From Hymenopellis radicata (lineage: Eukaryota > Basidiomycota > Agaricomycetes > Agaricales > Physalacriaceae): a stretch of 64,000 bases of DNA. Below are positions 57,555-64,000 of this stretch, one piece after another (the first letter of the stretch is position 1; each line of letters begins with the position of its first letter). The translations under genes and the position numbers were made by a program. The stretch lies in contig JADNRX010000006.1 of the NCBI GenBank assembly GCA_015501595.1, positions 1 to 64,000 on the forward strand, read 5' to 3'. The notes under the pieces are model-generated. The model saw nothing but the letters and a program-made list of their open reading frames with translations, was not told where the DNA came from and did not search any database.

Positions 57555-57789
57555 TGGTAGCTTATAGGTTGGATAAACTGCGGAAATACTACATGCTTGT
57601 TGTGTCCACGAGTTGGCTAATCATGCGACGGTCGCCGACGAGCGCCCTTGGGACACGTAGCTCACGAGTCACGGGATCAGTAATAGCCTTTCGGAATCTC
57701 CGTTGCGAGTTCATTTCTGTATTTCATCCTCAGTTCGCTGCTGGCGCTCTTTTTTTCTTTCTTCTACCACGTCGACGGGCTAATCGGTC

Positions 57790-59436
57790 ATGGCGAAAGG
57801 GCTATTCGGGGCCTCAAGGGCATGGACGCCTTTGGCAAAGTGAGCGGGTGCTTTTTCGCGGTGTGTGCGGGCGGGGATTGACGTGGACGTGGACAGACGA
57901 CGGAGGACGTCAAGGTCAAGACACGCACGGGCGCATTCTGTGAGCCGCCTTCCTTTTACTGCGAGGGCGATAAATGCTTGACGCCGGTTGGTTGACGACA
58001 GTGACTATACTTTCTGCGGCCATCATTCTCGCGTTCTCGACTATGGAATTCATCGACTACCGCCGGGTCTACACCGACACCTCCATCGTCGTCGACAAGA
58101 GCCGCGGCGAGAAGCTCACTGTCCACATGAACGTCACATTTCCGCGGGTACCGTGCTATTGTGCGTTGTTCCCTTCCTTACATTGCCTTAATAATGATTA
58201 TTGACAGTGCTGAGCTTGGACGTGATGGACATCAGCGGGGAGACGCAGCGGGACCTGACGCATAATATTCTCAAGGCGCGGCTGGACACGACGGGCAAGC
58301 TGGTGCCGGGGTCGTACAGCGCGGACCTGCAGAACGACCTGGACAAGATGAACACGGCCAAGGAGGACGGGTACTGCGGCTCGTGCTACGGGGGGCTGGA
58401 GCCCGAGAGCGGGTGCTGCAACACGTGCGAGGAGGTCCGCACGGCGTATGTCAACCGCGGCTGGAGCTTCTCCAATCCCGATGCCATTGAGCAGGTCGGT
58501 AACGCTTTGTCCCTACGGTTATTTCGGGCTGACCTGTATAGTGTAAATCGGAAGGATGGTCCGACAAGCTCAAGGAGCAGGCCAACGAGGGGTGCAACAT
58601 CTCCGGTCGCATTCGCGTGAACAAGGTCATCGGTAACATTCACCTGTCCCCGGGTCGCTCGTTCCAGACGAGCTCGAGGAACTTTTACGAGCTCGTGCCG
58701 TACCTCCGCGACGACGGGAACCGCCACGATTTCTCACATACGATTCACAAGTTTTCGTTTGAAGGTTAGAGTCTTTGCGGTTGCTCTCGAATTTTTGATC
58801 GATCGTGACCATGTAGGCGACGACGAGTATGATGTGAACAAGGCGCGGGCGGGGCGCGATATGAAGGAGCGCTTGGGCATTGGCAGGAACCCGCTGGACG
58901 GTGCGGTTGGGCGGACGAACAAGGCCCAATATATGTTCCAGTATTTCCTCAAGGTCGTGTCGACGCAGTTCCGCACTCTTGATGGAAAGACAGTGAGTTT
59001 TGCCCTCCTCTTGAAAGCCGGATTTCGATGGAATTTAATGACTTGGGCAGATCAATACCCATCAATACAGCGCGACTCATTTCGAGCGCGATCTCTCTGA
59101 CGGCGGACAGTCGAACACGCCGCAGAACGTCCATATACAGCATGGTGTTACTGGTGTTCCAGGAGCGTTCTTCAACTTTGAAATTTCTCCGATATTAGTC
59201 TTGCACGCGGATACGCGGCAATCGTTTGCGCATTTCGTCACATCGTGAGTCGCGTTTTGCTTGTTGTGGAAATGTTACTAACCGACTGGAATCTTAGAAC
59301 GTGCGCTATTGTTGGTGGTGTTCTCACCGTTGCTTCTCTTCTCGACAGTGTACTCTTCGCTACTACCAGGGCCCTGAAAAAGTCGGGAGGTCATGCGAAT
59401 GGTAATGGTTATGGCGCAGGGACTAAACTCATGTAA
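57790..59436 (+). CDS. ERV46: COPII vesicle cargo-receptor subunit Erv46
   Basis: ER-Golgi membrane protein that works with Erv41 in retrograde retrieval of ER proteins. Two membrane segments as expected: LTILSAAIILAFSTMEF near the N-terminus and CAIVGGVLTVASLLDSVLF near the C-terminus; between them a lumenal domain with Cys pairs (GYCGSCYGGL, GCCNTCEEVRTAY, CNISGRIRVNKVIGNIHLSP, PNFYELV-like RNFYELVPYL, AFFNFEISPILVLH). GMDAFGKTTEDVKVKTRTGA is the family's start. About nine exons. ATG 57790 gives MAKGLFG, but GLKGMDAFGK is one base off: one G seems missing from the GGGG run at 57808-57811. Otherwise translation would begin at ATG 57822. Stop TAA 59434-59436. Confidence 0.9.
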
Positions 59437-59627
59437 CAACAGTATGGCATTAATCTTTATCTGTGCATACTTAGACATTCGCTCGCGTTGAAGAGTGCAT
59501 CTATGATTCGAATGTTATCCACGACCAAAAAGTTGTGATAGCACAGTAGAATACACCTGGATAGGGAATGTTGTACAACCAGCTACAATTACATTGTATA
59601 AAATACCAGCAGATAATTTAAGATCTC

Positions 59628-60693
59628 TTCTTCGCAGGGCCTGGTTTGGCTGTTGCTCGAACTGCTTTTCTTTTCTTTACGGGTTCTGGCGGCGCAGGTT
59701 GTGCGGGCGCGTTTCGTCTGGATTTTGTAGTTGCTCCAGCCGTCTAATAATTGGGTCAATTTGGACGTACAGGTCATCAATACAATGAACATACGTCAGG
59801 TCCAATCATCAACTCGTCCTCGTCGCCTTCATCATCCTCGTCGTACTCGTCGCTTGAACCACTGTCGACTACACGGCGATAAGAAGAAGAACCTGGAGGA
59901 GAACGGCCTTCTGGCGAAAGTTGGTCTTCCTCTTCAGACTCTGCCTTGATTTCATACGTCGCCTGGACGCGTCGAACAAATTTGGTTTGCACAGGCCGCC
60001 GGGGTTGTGTAGGCGGTTCGGCGAGCGTATTGGGTGTTGCCGATTGCTTGAGCGCAAGCGTTGATATAGGTGGTTTCGACTTTGCGGGAGTTTTTAGTTG
60101 TTGAACTACTGGCTCGTCGTATCGCGAAACGGGCGTCAAGGGAGGGTCTAACGAGTGATGATTAGAAAAGGCGAGTCGGAGCGCTGGCATGAATGATTAC
60201 CGGCGCCGGCGGTCTTCGCTCAGCGACCAATTCCTCCAGTCGCGAGGTCAGTGTGCAGCGTTGCTGCTCGACGCGCAGAAAGTGGTCCTGCCAATTGGTG
60301 GTTTGATCGCGAGACTGGGAGAGTTCTCTTCTCAGAAGAGCTATTGTCTCGGCTTGTTGGGCGTTCTGTTATGGTGATAAGCAGAGGTAATTGATGGGTC
60401 TCTTCCAAAGCAATCACCGTGTCTTCAAGTTGATTAACCTAAGCGCGCTGTTAATATAAGGCTTCAATTCATTGAGCAAAACGCACCTTGAGTTTCCATT
60501 CCTGAATCTCCAATTCACGCTGGTGCAAAGTCCGTAATGCTTCATCGCGTGCTGTCTGTGCCGCTTCTGCTCGTTTCTCTATTTCTTTGAACTAGGAGCA
60601 ATCAACAGAGGGCGGTAATTAACTGGAGAATGCTACTGAAATAGTAACAGACTTGGTAAATGTTGCCAGAGACTCGGTGAATAGACTCGCCAT
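59628..60693 (-). CDS. Coiled-coil protein with basic nuclear-type tail
   Basis: Function unknown; conserved-looking in basidiomycetes. Start ATG 60693 (MASLFTESLATFTKS). Exons 2-4 form a coiled coil: FKEIEKRAEAAQTARDEALR, TLHQRELEIQEWKLK, VNQLEDT, then NAQQAETIALLRRELSQSRD, QTTNWQDHFLRVEQQ, TLTSRLEELVAERR. The second half is Pro/Ser/Thr-rich and acidic (IKAESEEEDQL, DSGSSDEYDEDDEGDEDE), ending in a Lys/Arg-rich exon (PPEPVKKRKAVRATAKPGPA, KKRS), a likely nuclear signal. Stop TAA 59628-59630. The intron between LVAERRPPAP and the Pro-rich part is uncertain: the obvious AG breaks the frame, while one further on (before PVVQQLKTP) keeps it. Confidence 0.7.
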
Positions 60694-61452
60694 TGTGGGA
60701 GGAAGCAAGATGCAAATGCCTGCCGCAAAGATTTGCAAATACGCCAACACAGCCACGTCGCGTCCCGTTTTAGACGTGTGGACGCTTTCTTGTTGTTGTT
60801 GTAACTGACCTCTGTTCGCGCGGCCGTGTCTTTTTGCTCTGCTCTGCTCTATAGCTTCTCGCATTGTCGACCGCTTCGTCTTCCAAGATCCTGCTTACTC
60901 TGCTCTCTCCACTTCTCAAACTGACTCAGTTCTCCCAGCCCGATTTCCACAGTTTCTCTTCCGAGTCTTCGTCTCGAGGACTACTCCGAAATGAAATATT
61001 CGGTGCTTCCGCTCTACTGAGCCTGCGGGACACGACTTGACGGCTAGGACAATATTGTAGTATACCCCTCCACCCTCGCTCTGCGATGCACTGCGGAGGC
61101 TCAAACGCATGGACAGCATTGTTGGCGTTGGAAAACGGTGCTTCGACCATTCGCATATCAAGGACATGGTTACATTGTACAACAATGGTTTACATGGGTT
61201 ACAACGTCATCATCAGTACACCTATCATACACACCGAACTCAGTACAAAATCTGGGCGGGATATTGCTTCAAGTCTGTTAATGAAGATGAATATATACCA
61301 CACAAGGCATGTAAATGTTCAATACTCGTACCGAATTTTGTTGAAAACCTCCTAGTGTCCGTAGCGGTTGGATGCATACGTGTTTCTTCCTCCGCTGCGA
61401 GAAGAAGGTCTGGTGTCCTCCATTCCCGGAAAGGGCATATAAAGGTCGTTTG
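60694..61452. other. Spacer, no gene supported
   Basis: Promoter of the coiled-coil gene on the left and 3' flank of the HMG-box gene on the right. Short frames only. Confidence 0.5.
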
Positions 61453-62055
61453 CTAAAGTTCCATAATCATCCACCTAACGATGTCGTCAACCTCACTGCC
61501 TGTTGAATGGAGGACGATCCATACCGTAGTCGTGAATCCTGCTAAAGGAGACTGACTGAAATCCCAATTCTGGAGACTGCTCATCTCGTCGTTGGGATGT
61601 CCCGAGTTGTGAAAGTACTTGTCGGTTTCCCTTGGATCGACCGCCCATCCGTACGTCATCTCAGATGAGCCTTGCGCGACGTCTGGGCGAGCATGCCTCA
61701 GATCAAGCTCATCCTTAGGTGCGTACCCATCGTACGGGATCGGCAGGGGGTCAGAAGGATCTGACGTCGAACGAACGCGTGGTTCTCCTTCATAGCCTCT
61801 GTCTCCGCTGCCCCGTCCATAGGACGGAATGCCCATGCCTCCACGAGTGACACCCTCGCCATGGCGTTTTTCTTGCGTGGCGAGCTCTACCCAAGGCTTT
61901 CGATCTGCCTCAGACATCTGCGACCAGCGATGGGCCGCATAGCTACTGGTCTTCTGCGATTCAGGAATAGATGGGCGACGTTGCATGTGGTCATAAAAAA
62001 TCTCGAATGGGGTCCGTGGGGTGGGGACGCGGCTAGAGGAGTACTTTGACGACAT
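61453..62055 (-). CDS. Small HMG-box protein
   Basis: Likely DNA-binding. I start at ATG 62055 (MSSKYSSSRVPTPRTPFEIF), because the box begins right after it. The box reads RTPFEIFYDHMQRRPSIPES...SYAAHRWSQMSEADRKPWVE...LATQEKRH: aromatic at the front, W in helix 2, and the W..LA..EK.RH end of helix 3. The rest, about 120 residues, is low-complexity and polar (GVTRGGMGIPSYGRGSGDRG, DPSDPLPIPYDGYAPKDELD, KYFHNSGHPNDEMSSLQNWD), with no second domain. An upstream in-frame ATG (62313) would add 86 residues with a Pro-rich hydrophobic run; that region reads more like leader and intron. Single exon or a short 3' intron near 61550; stop at 61453. Not recognisable as a mating-type gene from this alone. 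Confidence 0.75.
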   Translation of the reverse strand: MSSKYSSSRVPTPRTPFEIFYDHMQRRPSIPESQKTSSYAAHRWSQMSEADRKPWVELATQEKRHGEGVTRGGMGIPSYGRGSGDRGYEGEPRVRSTSDPSDPLPIPYDGYAPKDELDLRHARPDVAQGSSEMTYGWAVDPRETDKYFHNSGHPNDEMSSLQNWDFSQSPLAGFTTTVWIVLHSTGSEVDDIVRWMIMEL

Positions 62056-63523
62056 CTCGAGGCCTATGAAAGGGATCAGATAGGGATGAAAGGCCGGTAA
62101 AAAAAATAGACGCGAGATGCGCCACGAAGGACTCCCGCCACGATGTGGGAGAAATTGACTGACCTTGGGTGTACACCAAGTGATGACGATGGAAATAGGC
62201 AAGAGCAAGATATGTCTTTCATCTTCTTTAATACGAATTTGACGGGATGACCGACACGTTGCTGTGACTCGCGATCGAACGACGGCATCACTCTGGCGAT
62301 TTAAATCATTCATAGTCTGCTGTAGCCCATCGGTCCGGGGCAGAAGGAGATCTACTGCAACGACAAGGGCGTGTCAAAAAGTTAAAGCTGTTCAAACGAC
62401 GCGCGTTGACCCTCCAACTCTGCAAAATGTCGGATTACCCGATTACATATTTGGCGATTTGCATGTCCCTCCGTGTGGGGATATGCAACGAGGCGGACGA
62501 AAGTCCAAACTCTTGGGCTGAGTATACCTTAATAGCATCTATAGGATCATTCAAAAAATCCAAGCAGGAAATACGATGTACAGATAAGAGTCGCCTGTTC
62601 AGGGTGATTGGGACAGGGAAACAAGTCATTCAACGTTCACAGACGAGGTGTTTTGGTGGGTGTATGTTTTAGGAGGAGAAGAGTACCGCAAGATGCGCTT
62701 CGACGATGTCTTTCTCTCAGCGCGCACATTGGTCCAAGCTGTTTTAGGCAAGTTGAAGGTTGAGAGAGCTTTGACACCACGTGGTCATGGCGAACCTGGC
62801 CAAACATTATTGTCTTCACCTCGGTCTCCAACACGTCTCCAGTGTCCACTGACTTCCGAAAACTCTAGATTTGAAGCTTGTCCGGATCTCTAGCAGCCTA
62901 GCGCACTGGCCGCCGTTCCCTATAGTAGGGCCTATGGTGCTGTCTCGTTTGCCGCTTGAGACTGACAGAACACCTCCCTTCGAGCGTCTCACGTGCGGAA
63001 CCTCAGGAGACCAGGGAGACTCTATGCAGGGATCAACAAGGGATGCACAACTGGTCTTAAGCTTTGTCCGCGTCTGTCTCTGTCTCCAGCTGAATGTTGT
63101 CTCTAAACGAGCAGAAAAGATCGTCTCGACCAGCCAGGCTCGTATATTGGACTGTTTCTGAATTCTTGCTACTGAGGGTTAGACGTTAAAACTTAATGTT
63201 TCTGTGCTTCCATTCAATGCTCCTTAAGGGCAGCGATGACATGTACCACAGGAACACGCGAATCCATATGTGGATTGTACATTGGTATTTTCTGCATAGG
63301 AAACTTACAAGTAGTGTTCACACCGATAGAACTATAAAAATAATGACCGCGCGCATAGCACACGTTGCAACAGAAGGCTGGGGACGACGGAGTTGACCGA
63401 GTGTCAGGGTTACCGGGCGCCATGTGCATTGTGATTGGCGTGATTGGCACTCATCATCATCATCATCAATTAAGTACTCGGCACGGACCCCACTCAGTGC
63501 TCACAACATCGTCCTGCACTCGG
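62056..63523. other. Divergent spacer, HMG-box and Zn2Cys6 copy 3 genes
   Basis: About 1.5 kb between outward-facing genes. Open frames at 62264-62893 and 62871-63161 have no motif or splice logic. Probably regulatory and leader sequence. A run of CAT triplets lies at 63449-63464. Confidence 0.4.
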
Positions 63524-64000
63524 ATGGCTTCCGACTCTAGTACCAGCAGAGCTGACCGAGACCGGTCTCCTTCGAAAAAGCGGCGCCTTCCACGAGCATG
63601 TGATCTGGTCTGTCAATTTCGAACTCCATTTGCCTTTGCAGAGAAGTACTGAGACGTACTATAGTGCAAGCGGAAGAAAGGTGAGTGCTGACCGGCGACG
63701 TGAAACGTGTGCTTAATCTTGTTTAGTAACTTTAGTTCGATGTAAGTCGACCAACACTACTCCTCTGTTCTCGATGCGAGCAATGTTTGCAGGTGATGCA
63801 CTTGAAAAGCCAGGGAATAGGTGTACGAATTGTATCAAGTCGAACGCACAATGTACACATGTGGAAGTCTCGAAGGTGCACTGCTAGTCCCCAAAGGTCA
63901 CTATCTCTCGGCATTTTGACTAAATATCGTACAGAACCTGGGATTAGCAAAAGAGTATCTCGATTCTGATCTCGTCGCGTTGAGATCTGACTTGAGTCCA
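63524..64000 (+). CDS. Zn2Cys6 transcription factor, 5' part only
   Basis: Runs off the right edge. ATG 63524 gives MASDSSTSRADRDRSPSKKR, then the zinc cluster over four exons: RLPRACDL | CKRKK | a 6-base exon TTCGAT (63736-63741) | CDALEKPGNRCTNCIKSNAQCTHVEVSK. With the 6-base exon the spacing is C-X2-C-X6-C-X9-C-X2-C-X6-C, the exact pattern of the xlnR/gal4-like class. Using the AG at 63725-63726 instead would give a 15-base exon and C-X9-C at the second interval, which does not fit. After the next intron (from about 63881) the frame continues GLAKEYLDSDLVALRSDLSP. It is not closely related to copies 1 and 2: the linker and the arrangement differ. Confidence 0.82.

Noticed and set aside
62056..62313. 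N-terminal extension of the HMG-box protein from ATG 62313
   Set aside because: The extra 86 residues do not resemble HMG-box proteins and include a hydrophobic run next to intron-like signals; the start at 62055 fits better.

Overview
The window is nuclear DNA of a filamentous basidiomycete, most likely an agaricomycete. The signs are about 45-60-base introns in nearly every gene, a basidiomycete-type Zn2Cys6 regulator pair, DUF6535- and DUF6593-type proteins, F-box-like leucine-rich relics, and fungal wall proteins (Kre9-like, GH128, PL3). I found no rRNA, tRNA, CRISPR array or bacterial-style operon. Genes are single transcription units on both strands, so I rebuilt the coding models by hand from splice sites and family motifs.

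Layout. 0-8.5 kb is a graveyard: a DUF6535 membrane-protein pseudogene and two decayed F-box/LRR-like paralogues flank one intact three-finger C2H2 regulator. 9.5-10.4 kb holds an unusual gene whose second exon has no Met codon: a secreted Lys/Asp/Glu polyampholyte with six acidic-context cysteines and a His-rich tail. 12.8-17.1 kb holds a mitochondrial carrier (NAD/FAD-type) and a carnitine acetyltransferase with two start codons. 17.6-24.5 kb holds two tandem Zn2Cys6 regulators whose zinc clusters are spread over micro-exons. 24.7-31.5 kb holds the CAF1/POP2 deadenylase, a hemerythrin-like protein and a BZZ1-type F-BAR/C1/SH3 protein. 33-45.4 kb is rich in secreted and wall-related genes (barwin-like, two Kre9-like, GH128, PL3), interleaved with DUF1349, guanine deaminase and SMP-30 genes. 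45.8-59.5 kb is housekeeping: O-acetylhomoserine sulfhydrylase, VPS36, a DUF6593-like gene, a STE7-class MAPKK, the PP2A activator, VPS45 and ERV46. 59.6-64 kb holds a coiled-coil nuclear-type protein, a small HMG-box protein and the 5' end of a third Zn2Cys6 regulator.

Themes. (1) Splicing is odd: coding exons of 6, 10, 12, 13, 14 and 15 bases, four GC-AG introns, and one start codon that appears to be split by an intron. (2) Several otherwise well-preserved genes (BZZ1, STE7, ERV46, PL3, one Zn2Cys6 gene) each show one or a few frame breaks. Because some of these are normally important genes, assembly indels are as likely as real decay. (3) Membrane traffic (VPS36, VPS45, ERV46, BZZ1) and acetyl/NAD transport genes occur here as ordinary neighbours; nothing suggests a metabolic cluster.
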